The position numbers and the translations under genes are program-made. From assembly GCF_014642175.1 (NCBI RefSeq), contig NZ_BMIL01000005.1, positions 265,576 to 329,575 on the forward strand: DNA of 64,000 bases. The letters run 5' to 3'. Source of the DNA: Pedobacter quisquiliarum (GTDB lineage Bacteria > Bacteroidota > Bacteroidia > Sphingobacteriales > Sphingobacteriaceae). Below the pieces are notes generated by a model, which was not told the origin of the DNA, made no database searches, and saw only the letters and a program-made list of their open reading frames with translations. Numbering within the stretch: the first letter of the stretch is position 1; the number at the start of each line of letters is the position of its first letter. This document shows positions 17,530 to 26,320 of the stretch, piece by piece.

Positions 17530-18927
17530 ATGGCCATACAGACCCGGTACAATTACCTGCTCCGTTATATTTTGCTGATTACTGATGTAATCATGCTCAA
17601 TGTTGTTTATTTTTTTGCCTACTTCATCACAGAAAGGCTGGGAAAACATCTTGTAGATGAGATTGATGCCAATTATGTCATTGTTTGTAACCTGATCTGG
17701 TTCTTTTGTGCTACATTTTGTGGACTCTATAGCCTATATGGCATCCGAAGACTTGAACGTATCTATCGAGAAACCTGGCGAAGTATTGCATTTCACTTTG
17801 TTTTATTCACTGTCTTTCTTTTGTTCTCCAGGAATGACGATTTTTCCAGATCTTTTTTAATTATCTTCTATGGGTTGCTTTGCATATCCTTTCTATTCAA
17901 CCGATTTCTAGGTACCGCCTTTCAGTATGTCTTGCTTGCCAAGTTCAACGTTGCAAAAAAGGTTGCTGTGCTGGGATCAAATCCCACAGCAATCCGCATT
18001 TCGGAATACCTGCAAAAGCAACGCACACTCAGTTTCTACGGTTTTGTAGGGGATGATGAAAATATCTATAACGAGGAGGGCGGAATTGTTTCCGAACTGG
18101 TTTCCCAGAGATTTACTGAAGCTTCCGCTGCGGGTGTACAGGATGTTTATGTCGCCGTCGCGCCAAACCGGATGACAGAAGTTAGTGCCTTAGTGGATGA
18201 AGCAGACCGTCAATGTATTCGTTTGAAATTTATTCCAGACCTGGGTGGATCGCTGGCCTCCCCATATACAATCGACTATCTGGGCGGCGAGTTTCCGATT
18301 ATAACATTGCGTGTAGAGCCGCTTGAAGAAATGAAGAACCGCTTTAAAAAGCGTCTTTTTGATCTTGTATTTAGCACGCTGGTCATCGTCTTTGTGTTAA
18401 GCTGGTTGTACCCGCTGATTGCTATTCTGATCAAATGGGAAAGCAAAGGACCGGTGCTTTTCCGACAGCTGCGATCGGGGCGCAATGACACACCTTTCTG
18501 GTGTTACAAATTCCGAAGCATGACCGTTAACAGGGACAGCGACAAAGTGCAGGCAACGAAAAATGATGCTCGCATCACTAAAGTCGGAGCCTTCTTAAGA
18601 CGTACCAGCCTGGATGAAATGCCGCAATTCTTTAACGTATTCCTGGGAAATATGAGTGTGGTAGGCCCAAGACCGCACATGCTTAAACATACGGATGAAT
18701 ACAAGAAAATCATCTCCAAGTTCATGGTTCGCCACTTCTTAAAACCCGGGATTACTGGCTGGGCACAGGTGAATGGCTTTCGTGGCGAAACCAGGCTCGT
18801 GGAAGATATGGATAACCGCGTGAAATATGACATCTATTACCTGGAGAACTGGACCACCGCCCTTGATGTAAGGATCATCTTTATGACTATTATTAATGCC
18901 ATCAGGGGTGAAGAGAATGCGTATTAA
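17530..18927 (+). CDS. Undecaprenyl-phosphate sugar-1-phosphate transferase (WbaP/WcaJ type)
   Basis: A 465-residue polyprenyl glycosylphosphotransferase that primes repeat-unit synthesis by moving a sugar-1-phosphate (often glucose or galactose) from UDP-sugar to undecaprenyl phosphate. It has four N-terminal hydrophobic segments (residues 1-135), a CoA-binding-like Rossmann middle domain (KKVAVLGSNPTAIRI around residue 150), a re-entrant membrane helix (about 278-305) and the C-terminal catalytic domain. That domain shows CYKFRSM, RRTSLDEMPQFFNV and VGPRPHM, ending in PGITGWAQVNGFRG. Length is normal for the large PGT type. Together with the WecA-like enzyme at 22906 it gives the locus two different priming chemistries. 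Confidence 0.9.
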   Translation: MAIQTRYNYLLRYILLITDVIMLNVVYFFAYFITERLGKHLVDEIDANYVIVCNLIWFFCATFCGLYSLYGIRRLERIYRETWRSIAFHFVLFTVFLLFSRNDDFSRSFLIIFYGLLCISFLFNRFLGTAFQYVLLAKFNVAKKVAVLGSNPTAIRISEYLQKQRTLSFYGFVGDDENIYNEEGGIVSELVSQRFTEASAAGVQDVYVAVAPNRMTEVSALVDEADRQCIRLKFIPDLGGSLASPYTIDYLGGEFPIITLRVEPLEEMKNRFKKRLFDLVFSTLVIVFVLSWLYPLIAILIKWESKGPVLFRQLRSGRNDTPFWCYKFRSMTVNRDSDKVQATKNDARITKVGAFLRRTSLDEMPQFFNVFLGNMSVVGPRPHMLKHTDEYKKIISKFMVRHFLKPGITGWAQVNGFRGETRLVEDMDNRVKYDIYYLENWTTALDVRIIFMTIINAIRGEENAY

Positions 18928-18961
18928 TCTTTGATTTTCCTGCATATCGTATTTATTGTCA

Positions 18962-18969
18962 TATATTTG
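18962..18969 (+). promoter_or_regulatory. -7 box before the export-protein operon
   Basis: TATATTTG, an exact Bacteroidota -7 match, ends 40 bp before the ATG at 19010. No -33 match was found at standard spacing. Confidence 0.5.
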
Positions 18970-19009
18970 TAGCCTTAATTGATTAAAAATCACTACCTGT
19001 AATTGATTT

Positions 19010-21598
19010 ATGAATACAAAAAAGGCCCTATCGCTCCTGTTCTTTATCTTGCTTTTTGCATTAACCCCGAACGCTTTTGCCCAAACTAATTATGCTGATG
19101 TAAGAGTTGATGAACTCAGCGATGCCCAGATCAGACAGCTCATGCAACGTGCAGAATCCATTGGCTATAGTGATGCTCAGCTCGAGCAAATGGCCGCTGC
19201 CCAGGGTATGCCACAGGCTGAAATCCAGAAGCTTCGCGTCAGAGTGCAAAAGATTCGTAGTAACCAGAACGCTAATCCGGACAATGCTAATAAACAACAG
19301 CAACAGGGCACGTTCCCTGCCGGCAACAATCAGGATGGTAACGCCGCCCGTAGCTATAATAATCAGCAAAACCAATACAACCAGAATCAGTACAGCCAGA
19401 ATCAGTACAATAATCCCGATAGTCTTTCTAATAATGGATTGAACCGGGAAACGCAGCGCCAGCGTGAAATTCAAGCCATGTTCGACAACCTTAAACCAAA
19501 GGTATTCGGTGCTGAACTGTTCAAGAATTCAAACATTACTTTCGAGCCCAATCTGCGGATGGCGACACCAAAAAGCTACGTGGTTGGTCCTGATGACGAA
19601 TTACTGGTAGATCTTACGGGTGACAATGAGGCCAATTATCGCTTGCCGGTAAGTCCCGACGGCACCATAAGGGTTCAATATGTAGGCATTGTTTCTGTTG
19701 GTGGATTAAGTATTGAGCAGGCAACTGCGAAGATCCGGACAGCCATGTCAAAGACCTATCCTGCACTTCGTACGGGTAGATCCAGTGTTGCCGTAAACTT
19801 AGGTAACATTCGGGGAATTAAGGTCGTGCTCACAGGTGAAGTGGTTAAACCAGGCACTTATACGCTGCCATCGTTAGCCACTGTTTTCAACGCCTTGTAT
19901 GCTTCAGGCGGGCCATCGGAGAATGGCTCCTTCCGTAAGATCCAGGTGATCCGGAATAATCGCGTGGTAAGCACCATTGACACTTATGACTTTTTGGTTA
20001 ACGGTCTGCAAAAAGGAAATGTACGTTTGCAGGATCAGGATGTAATTCACATACCTGTTTATGAAACCCGTATTGAGGTGGCTGGTGAAGTAAAACGTCC
20101 TGCTTTGTTCGAAGCACTTCGCGGGGATGATATACAGGATGTATTGAACTTCGCTGGTGGTTTCAATACACGTGCTTATACCAGCCGTATCAAAGTACTA
20201 CAAAACACCGAAAAGGAACGCCGCATTACCGATATCGCTTCCACAGATTTCGCATCTTATGTGCCTAAGAATGGTGATAAATATATTGTTGAAGAAATTC
20301 TGGACCGCTTCGAAAACCGCGTGGAAATTGCCGGTGCAGTTTTTCGTCCCGGTTTGTATGAGTTAGAAAAAGGACTTACACTTCGTGGTCTGATTAATAA
20401 GGCGGAAGGTCTTAAAGAGGATGCTTTCCTGAACCGCGGTTACATCAATCGCCTGAATATGGATAATACACTATCCCTGATCTCCTTTGATGTATCTAAG
20501 ATTATTGCAGGTTCCACAAACGACATCCCTTTGCAACGTGAAGACAAAGTAACGATATCTTCCCTGTTCGATCTACGTGATGAGTATAAAGTGATGATTC
20601 AGGGTGAGGTTCGGGATTCTGGTACCTATGTGTACGCGGATAACATGAGCCTGGAAGATCTGATTCAAATGGCAGGTGGCTTTCGTGAAGGTGCCACGCC
20701 TAACCGTGTTGAGATTTCCCGTCGTATTAAAAATAGCGATGCACAATCCGCTTCAGCGGTAACCGCTGAAGTGTTTACGGTGAACATTGATCAGAACCTG
20801 AAGTTGTCAGATCAAACCTTTGTGTTAAAACCTTTTGATGTAATCTCGGTACGTAGTTCTGAAGGTTATCAGGTGCAACGTCAGGTGACTCTGGAAGGAG
20901 AGGTGCTTTATCCCGGTACATACACCATTACCCGTAAAGATGAACGCATATCGGATTTGATAAAGCGTGCGGGTGGTTTAACGCCGACCGGCTATGCGGA
21001 AGGTGCCTCCCTGAAACGCCCCGGCCCGAAGCCGCTGATGAATGAAAAAGGCAGAAATGCCATTAACGATGAGGATGAAGAAGCCAAGAAATTCTTAAAC
21101 CTTAAACGTGTGCAACAAGCTGGTGTGAAGGACACCCTAAGCTCCGACGTAGAGCAACGCCTGATTCAGTCTGACCTGGTGGGTATTGAATTGGCGACCA
21201 TCTTAAAGAACCCTGGATCCAAAAGTGACCTGATCATGGAAGATGGTGATGTGATTCGTGTACCGAAGCAACTGCAAACGGTGAAAGTTACCGGAGAGGT
21301 GCTAAACCCGAATAACATCGTATACGCTTCAGGCAAAGGCTTTAAACAATATGTGAATGGCGCCGGTGGTTTCACCAGCACGGCATTACGTCGTGGTGCT
21401 TACATTAAATATGCAAACGGCTCCGTTGAATCTGCACGTAAGTTCTTATTCTTCAATAATTATCCGAAGGTAAAACCTGGCGCAGAGATTCTGGTGCCTA
21501 AACGGGCGCTTACTGAAAGACTGACTGCACAAGGCTGGATAGGTATCGGTACAGCAGTAGCAAGTATGGCGGCGATTATCGTGAGTTTACTGCGTTAA
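19010..21598 (+). CDS. Outer-membrane polysaccharide export protein with multiple SLBB domains (Wza-like)
   Basis: An 862-residue exported protein, more than twice the length of E. coli Wza. It has a signal peptide ending AFAQ (residues 1-25) with no lipobox Cys, a helical segment, and a Gln/Asn-rich low-complexity linker (about residues 85-145, repeated NQY units). The polysaccharide-export domain follows (about 185-260, VGPDDELLVDLTG). After it come about six SLBB-like repeats, each opening with a (V/E)xGEVxxPGTY-type strand, near residues 272, 353, 443, 533, 630 and 763. A C-terminal hydrophobic helix closes the protein (about 843-862). Such proteins form the outer-membrane part of the export channel. 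It is the only exporter in view. The next gene's ATG overlaps its stop by 1 bp. Confidence 0.88.
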   Translation: MNTKKALSLLFFILLFALTPNAFAQTNYADVRVDELSDAQIRQLMQRAESIGYSDAQLEQMAAAQGMPQAEIQKLRVRVQKIRSNQNANPDNANKQQQQGTFPAGNNQDGNAARSYNNQQNQYNQNQYSQNQYNNPDSLSNNGLNRETQRQREIQAMFDNLKPKVFGAELFKNSNITFEPNLRMATPKSYVVGPDDELLVDLTGDNEANYRLPVSPDGTIRVQYVGIVSVGGLSIEQATAKIRTAMSKTYPALRTGRSSVAVNLGNIRGIKVVLTGEVVKPGTYTLPSLATVFNALYASGGPSENGSFRKIQVIRNNRVVSTIDTYDFLVNGLQKGNVRLQDQDVIHIPVYETRIEVAGEVKRPALFEALRGDDIQDVLNFAGGFNTRAYTSRIKVLQNTEKERRITDIASTDFASYVPKNGDKYIVEEILDRFENRVEIAGAVFRPGLYELEKGLTLRGLINKAEGLKEDAFLNRGYINRLNMDNTLSLISFDVSKIIAGSTNDIPLQREDKVTISSLFDLRDEYKVMIQGEVRDSGTYVYADNMSLEDLIQMAGGFREGATPNRVEISRRIKNSDAQSASAVTAEVFTVNIDQNLKLSDQTFVLKPFDVISVRSSEGYQVQRQVTLEGEVLYPGTYTITRKDERISDLIKRAGGLTPTGYAEGASLKRPGPKPLMNEKGRNAINDEDEEAKKFLNLKRVQQAGVKDTLSSDVEQRLIQSDLVGIELATILKNPGSKSDLIMEDGDVIRVPKQLQTVKVTGEVLNPNNIVYASGKGFKQYVNGAGGFTSTALRRGAYIKYANGSVESARKFLFFNNYPKVKPGAEILVPKRALTERLTAQGWIGIGTAVASMAAIIVSLLR

Positions 21599-22863
21599 TG
21601 GAGCGAATAAAAGCCATGTGGAAAGGGAATGCACTGGTACGTGGTTCACTGATCTACGTACTCGGTTCGCTATTGATTAAAGGCGTTGCCTTGATCCTGA
21701 TTCCGCTGTACACACATGCTTTTTCAGCAGCAAATTATGGTACCATGGAGCTTATAAACACCATCATGAGCTTGTTGACGATACTAGTGACCTTCGGGCT
21801 CACCCAGCTGATCTATATAGAATACATTCACCTTGGAGCTGATGGTGTAAGCTACGTGAAGAAGATCAATTATGCTTTTAACGTAGTTGCCGTACCGCTC
21901 TTACTGATCATGGGCATACTGATGTATGTCTTTAGAAATCAGCTTTTTTCGGAACCGGACAATTACATGATTGTGGTGGTTATCCTAACCATTTACGCAA
22001 CTTTTTACCAAAACAATATTTACACCGTACTGCAACTGGATGAACGTCCGAAAATGGCCACCTTTAACAAAGGCGTGACCGCGGTTGTCATCCTGATCTT
22101 CAACATCATACTGGTAAAATATCTGGAACTTGGCATTATTGGTGTTTACATCTCCAGTTTGGTGGCCGTGATTGTTTCGCTGATCATGCTTGGTCGTGTT
22201 GATCGCTCCATGACCAACTTCATGCGGATCGAGAAGGTACCGCCAGCTGAAATTAAAAATATGGTGACACTTGGCTTCCCTTTCATCATTACCTCCATGG
22301 CATATTTTGGAATCAATGGTGTAGACCGGGTGATTGTAAAGAACATGCTGGGCGATTCAGATCTCGGACAGTATGCGCTGGGTTTTAAATTTGGTGCCAT
22401 GCTCGAGCCGCTGCTAATTGCGCCGATTTTGTCGGCCTACAATCCTTACCTTTTCAAACGCTTTGCACAAGGGAACTTTAACATGAACGTGATCCGGAAC
22501 AGCGCTGCAATTCTCATTGTATTTGCTGTAATTGCCGCCATCATGCCTTTTGCTGCAAGTTTTTTAATTGGACCCGCCTTTACACCCGCACTGAAATTAA
22601 TTCCTTACTTTGTAATGGGTTTCGGCTTTCTTTTTCTGGCACAGATGTTATCTGCACCTTTATTGTATTTCAAGCGCAAACGTGCCTTGGTCTATAATGT
22701 GGTCGGTGCCGCAATTATTAACGTTATACTTAATCTGATTCTCATACATTTCTTCAAAGTTCAGGGTAGCTCCCTTGCTTTTGTACTGACCAATTTGTCC
22801 TGGTTTTTACTAACCTTGTATCAGTCGCGAAAGGCCCGACAGGAAATGTCTAAATTCACCTAA
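21598..22863 (+). CDS. Oligosaccharide flippase, Wzx type (copy 2)
   Basis: A 421-residue polytopic membrane protein of the MOP flippase superfamily with about 12 hydrophobic segments. It has a YVLGSLLIKGVALILIPLYT-like first region and GINGVDRVIVKNMLG in the middle, a pattern typical of lipid-linked oligosaccharide flippases. It starts within the stop codon of the export-protein gene (TAATG), so the two are translationally linked. It presumably translocates the repeat unit of the second polysaccharide, primed by one of the two nearby phosphosugar transferases. Confidence 0.85.
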   Translation: MERIKAMWKGNALVRGSLIYVLGSLLIKGVALILIPLYTHAFSAANYGTMELINTIMSLLTILVTFGLTQLIYIEYIHLGADGVSYVKKINYAFNVVAVPLLLIMGILMYVFRNQLFSEPDNYMIVVVILTIYATFYQNNIYTVLQLDERPKMATFNKGVTAVVILIFNIILVKYLELGIIGVYISSLVAVIVSLIMLGRVDRSMTNFMRIEKVPPAEIKNMVTLGFPFIITSMAYFGINGVDRVIVKNMLGDSDLGQYALGFKFGAMLEPLLIAPILSAYNPYLFKRFAQGNFNMNVIRNSAAILIVFAVIAAIMPFAASFLIGPAFTPALKLIPYFVMGFGFLFLAQMLSAPLLYFKRKRALVYNVVGAAIINVILNLILIHFFKVQGSSLAFVLTNLSWFLLTLYQSRKARQEMSKFT

Positions 22864-22905
22864 AAAATAGTTAGTAATTGATCATCCACCTAGAAAAGAA
22901 TTAAT

Positions 22906-24054
22906 ATGCTTTCTCTCATCATTTTTATCACAAGTTATCTCGTTGTATTCTTCAGCATTCCGTCAATCATTAAGGTTGCCTATCAAAAAAGGCTTTTTGA
23001 TGATCCGGATACGGTACGTAAAGTTCATAAGCGCATTATTCCCAATCTTGGCGGTATTGCGATCTTTACCGCTTTTCTGTTCTCATCTTCATTGGTGATA
23101 CCACACCATCACTTACCAGAGGGTAGTATGCTGATGGCCGCCGGACTGCTGCTGTTTATGACTGGCTTGAGAGATGACCTGGTTGGTCTTACGCCCACGT
23201 TTAAATTTATTGCACAGATTGCCAGCGCAGTGGTGGTGACCATAGTTGCTGACCTGCGCATTGAAAATCTATATGGCTTGTTTAACTATTATGAACTGAA
23301 CTACGCCACCAGCATTGCCTTGACCATACTGTTTATTGTGGGTATTGTAAATGCCTTCAACCTGATTGATGGCATTGATGGCCTGGCGGGATCGCTGACT
23401 TTAATCTTTAGTCTAACTTACGCCTTCCTGTTTTATAAAGCAGGGGAGATGGGCTGGTCTTTAATGGCTACCGCCTTGGGCGGCGCGATTCTGGGCTTTC
23501 TGTTTTTTAATATCACGCCGGCAAAAATCTTCATGGGCGATTGCGGCTCCTTGCTGATTGGATTTCTGGCCGCCATTTTTAGTATTAAGTTCCTCTCCTT
23601 GGAAAGCCCTGTGCCTTTGCAGCTTGGTGCTTTCCAAATCAATGAAAGGATTGGTCTGGCCATGGCCATTCTGATTATTCCCATCTTTGATACCCTCCGG
23701 GTTTTTACCTTAAGAATCCTGAAAAACAGATCACCATTTACCGCCGACTCCAATCACTTACACCACCGCTTATTGTTTCTAGGCCTGAGCCATATACAAT
23801 CTACTTTCATTCTTGCTTTTTCAAACATCATGTTCATCGTACTGGTATTAGCGCTTCAGGACTTTAGTGCAGGGGAAATCATTAGTATCTTAGGTCTTAT
23901 GATCTTAACCGTAAATGGGTTATTGTCGCTGTATATTGAGCAATATAAGAAGACGCTTTTTGCCCACGCTGACCGCACCGAGGTGCTTCCGGATGACAAA
24001 ATTTCAACTGAAAATTATGGTAGCAGGGTTCTGAACAAAATTTTTAAAAATTAG
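22906..24054 (+). CDS. WecA/MraY-family undecaprenyl-phosphate sugar-phosphate transferase
   Basis: A 382-residue polytopic enzyme that transfers a HexNAc-1-phosphate, often GlcNAc-1-P, from a UDP-sugar to undecaprenyl phosphate. Diagnostic segments in order are KVHKRIIPNLGG near residue 40, RDDLVGLTP near 88, FNLIDGIDGLAG (metal-binding Asp cluster) near 150, FMGDCGSL near 208, and DTLRVFTLRI followed by the His-rich SNHLHHRLL near 284. This is a second, structurally unrelated priming enzyme beside the WbaP type at 17530. It might serve a different polymer such as LPS O-antigen. It is followed 55 bp later by the second wzz-like gene. Confidence 0.88.
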   Translation: MLSLIIFITSYLVVFFSIPSIIKVAYQKRLFDDPDTVRKVHKRIIPNLGGIAIFTAFLFSSSLVIPHHHLPEGSMLMAAGLLLFMTGLRDDLVGLTPTFKFIAQIASAVVVTIVADLRIENLYGLFNYYELNYATSIALTILFIVGIVNAFNLIDGIDGLAGSLTLIFSLTYAFLFYKAGEMGWSLMATALGGAILGFLFFNITPAKIFMGDCGSLLIGFLAAIFSIKFLSLESPVPLQLGAFQINERIGLAMAILIIPIFDTLRVFTLRILKNRSPFTADSNHLHHRLLFLGLSHIQSTFILAFSNIMFIVLVLALQDFSAGEIISILGLMILTVNGLLSLYIEQYKKTLFAHADRTEVLPDDKISTENYGSRVLNKIFKN

Positions 24055-24100
24055 CCCATTTGATTATAGCTTAGATTGAACATGCTATATAATACCAGAT

Positions 24101-24108
24101 TATACTTG
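24101..24108 (+). promoter_or_regulatory. Possible -7 box immediately before the second wzz-like gene
   Basis: TATACTTG resembles TAnnTTTG with one mismatch and ends 1 nt before the ATG at 24110. If used, the transcript would be essentially leaderless or start at the internal ATG at 24161. Confidence 0.3.
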
Positions 24109-24109
24109 T

Positions 24110-25198
24110 ATGAACCTCGAAAATTCGACACTAACGAAAGAAGAAAATAATGAAATATCCATGAAAGAGATCATCAACTCTTTCAAGAGCAACTATCAAT
24201 ACCTAAAGCGAGAATGGCTGCTCATTGTGCTGCTTAGTCTGCTGGGCGGTATCGTGGGATTAGTCTACTCCTTTGTAAAAAAGCCTGTATATACGGCAAC
24301 CACAACCTTTGTACTGGAGACTGGTGAAGCAGGCGCCAACTTAGGACAGTATGCCGGACTTGCCTCCATGATTGGGCTTGATCTGAATACCGGAGGCGGT
24401 ATTTTCCAGGGGAACAACATCCTGGAGCTGTACCGTTCCCGTAATATGGTCGAGAAAACCCTGATGACGGAAGCATTGGTTGATGGAAAAAAGATGTTGC
24501 TGGCAGATCGTTTTTCGCAGTTTAATGAACTTTATGAGGAATGGGATGAGAAACCACGTACCAGGGGCTTTCGCTTTACCCAGAATATAAAGTCGCTATC
24601 CTTTGACCAACAAAGATTACAGGACAGCTTGCTGGCAGAGCTATCCGGGGATATCAACAAGGACTATCTTGTGGTAATTAAGCCAGAGAAAAACAGCATC
24701 ATCAGGGTGGATGTGAATTCGAAAGATGAAGCATTTGCCAAAGCTTTTAACGACCAGATTGTGGCCAATGTGAATGCATTTTATGTGCAGACGAAAACGC
24801 GGAAGTCTACAATGAATGTGAATATCCTGCAGGAGAAAGCAGATTCCATCAGAAGGGTGATGAACGGTGCCATCTTTAGTGCCGCTGCGGTAGCGGATGC
24901 GACACCTAATTTGAACCCGACCAAGCAATTGCAACGTAATGCACCTATTCAACGGTCGCAATTTACAGCAGAAACCAATAAAGCAATTTTAGGGGAACTG
25001 GTGAAGAATCTGGAGCTTTCCAAACTAAACCTGCTTAAAGAAACACCCTTGATTCAGGTTGTTGACTTTCCAAAATATCCGCTTTACAAGTCTTTCCCGG
25101 GCAGGATTGCCTCCTTTGTGATTGGTACCTTGCTGTTTGGATTCCTAACGGTGGCATTCTTGCTTTTTAAAAAACTAATACGAGCGGCAATGGCCTAA
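24110..25198 (+). CDS. Wzz-family polysaccharide chain-length regulator (copy 2)
   Basis: A 362-residue paralogue of the gene at 908. It has the same plan: an N-terminal polar tail, transmembrane helix 1 (about residues 40-58), a periplasmic domain with the conserved GQYAGLASMIGLD and GGGIFQGNNI stretches, a coiled-coil-rich middle, the IQVVDFPKYPLYKSFPGR segment and transmembrane helix 2 near the C-terminus. There is no kinase domain. An alternative start at ATG 24161 would shorten the tail by 17 residues and fit better with a promoter close to 24101. It is followed after 9 bp by a transferase, so a further operon of the second polysaccharide appears to start here. Confidence 0.85.
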   Translation: MNLENSTLTKEENNEISMKEIINSFKSNYQYLKREWLLIVLLSLLGGIVGLVYSFVKKPVYTATTTFVLETGEAGANLGQYAGLASMIGLDLNTGGGIFQGNNILELYRSRNMVEKTLMTEALVDGKKMLLADRFSQFNELYEEWDEKPRTRGFRFTQNIKSLSFDQQRLQDSLLAELSGDINKDYLVVIKPEKNSIIRVDVNSKDEAFAKAFNDQIVANVNAFYVQTKTRKSTMNVNILQEKADSIRRVMNGAIFSAAAVADATPNLNPTKQLQRNAPIQRSQFTAETNKAILGELVKNLELSKLNLLKETPLIQVVDFPKYPLYKSFPGRIASFVIGTLLFGFLTVAFLLFKKLIRAAMA

Positions 25199-25207
25199 CC
25201 ACAATCT

Positions 25208-26278
25208 ATGAAATATCAGTTAAGAATGTTTTATGCCGATGCAGGCAATCAAACTGCCGGTTCAAAGGCCACAAGTGACTGTGCGGAAATTTTATCCCGG
25301 GATGGCTTTAAAGCTTTTGAAGTTCCCATCTATATGAATAAAGGGGCAATCCCTAACATGTTAATTATGCTGCGACATTTTTTTATGTTGTTTAGTAGAC
25401 TTAAATCAAGTGATACCATCTTACTACAATATCCTTTACTGGGCATTAATAAGTACCTGCGCCAGATTGTTCAACTGTTGGGTAAGAAGGGCTGTAAAAA
25501 GGTTTGTTTAATCCACGATCTCGATTCTTTAAGGCTGGTGCATCATGCTTGGACATTGGAGGAGGAGATATCCCGATTGAATGCTTTCGATACAGTGATT
25601 GTACACAATGGAGAAATGAAGGCTTTACTGGAGGCAAAAGGTTTGAGAACAGAGATTCGGTGTCTGGAACTCTTTGACTACCTCGTTCCTGCAAATGTAT
25701 TGCAGGAAATACAGGCAAAAGCAATACAAGCAACAGTGCAGGGAAATACAGCTGGAAGTTCAGCTGATGCAGTGCAGCCAAAGACCGTTGCGTTTGCGGG
25801 TAACCTTGGAAAAAGTGAATTCGTGTCCCGCCTGAAGGAACTACAGGGCATCCGTTTTAACTTGTATGGTCCAGGATTTAAAGCGGAGACTTCAAGTGAC
25901 GACATCAGATGGCTCGGTAGCTTTGATCCGAATGAATTACCTGCTAAACTTGAAGGCAGCTTTGGTTTGATCTGGGATGGGGAGCATATTGAAAATTGTG
26001 GTGGAAACCTTGGTAATTACCTGCGTTATAATAATCCGCATAAGGCTTCGCTATACCTGGTGAGCAACCTGCCTGTAATTGCACCTGAACATTCGGCAAT
26101 TGGCAAATTTATCCGGGCGCATGGCATTGGCATTACGGTGGATTCACTGCTCGACCTGCCACAAGCCTTAAATGCCGTGGATGATGCCGCATACCAGCAG
26201 ATGAAAATGAAGCTGGGCGCAATATCAAAGCGCATTGCCGCGGGCGGTTTTCTGTCGACGCAGGTGCAGCAGCTTTAA
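25208..26278 (+). CDS. Gtf3/galactofuranosyltransferase-like sugar transferase
   Basis: A 356-residue GT-B-like protein. It opens with a strand/helix block containing AGSKATSDC, has CLIHDLDSLRL around residue 100, and a C-terminal part with VAFAGNLGKS, then LGSFDPNELP, and GGNLGNYLRYNNPHKASLYL around residue 260. That last pattern matches the Gtf3/WbbI-like family, whose members include beta-1,6-galactofuranosyltransferases and glucosyltransferases. The exact sugar cannot be assigned. It lies between the second Wzz and the second polymerase genes, so it likely extends the second polymer's repeat unit. Confidence 0.72.
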   Translation: MKYQLRMFYADAGNQTAGSKATSDCAEILSRDGFKAFEVPIYMNKGAIPNMLIMLRHFFMLFSRLKSSDTILLQYPLLGINKYLRQIVQLLGKKGCKKVCLIHDLDSLRLVHHAWTLEEEISRLNAFDTVIVHNGEMKALLEAKGLRTEIRCLELFDYLVPANVLQEIQAKAIQATVQGNTAGSSADAVQPKTVAFAGNLGKSEFVSRLKELQGIRFNLYGPGFKAETSSDDIRWLGSFDPNELPAKLEGSFGLIWDGEHIENCGGNLGNYLRYNNPHKASLYLVSNLPVIAPEHSAIGKFIRAHGIGITVDSLLDLPQALNAVDDAAYQQMKMKLGAISKRIAAGGFLSTQVQQL

Positions 26279-26320
26279 CGCGCAGCAACACAAATGTATT
26301 GAATATAGAATGTTAGTGTC

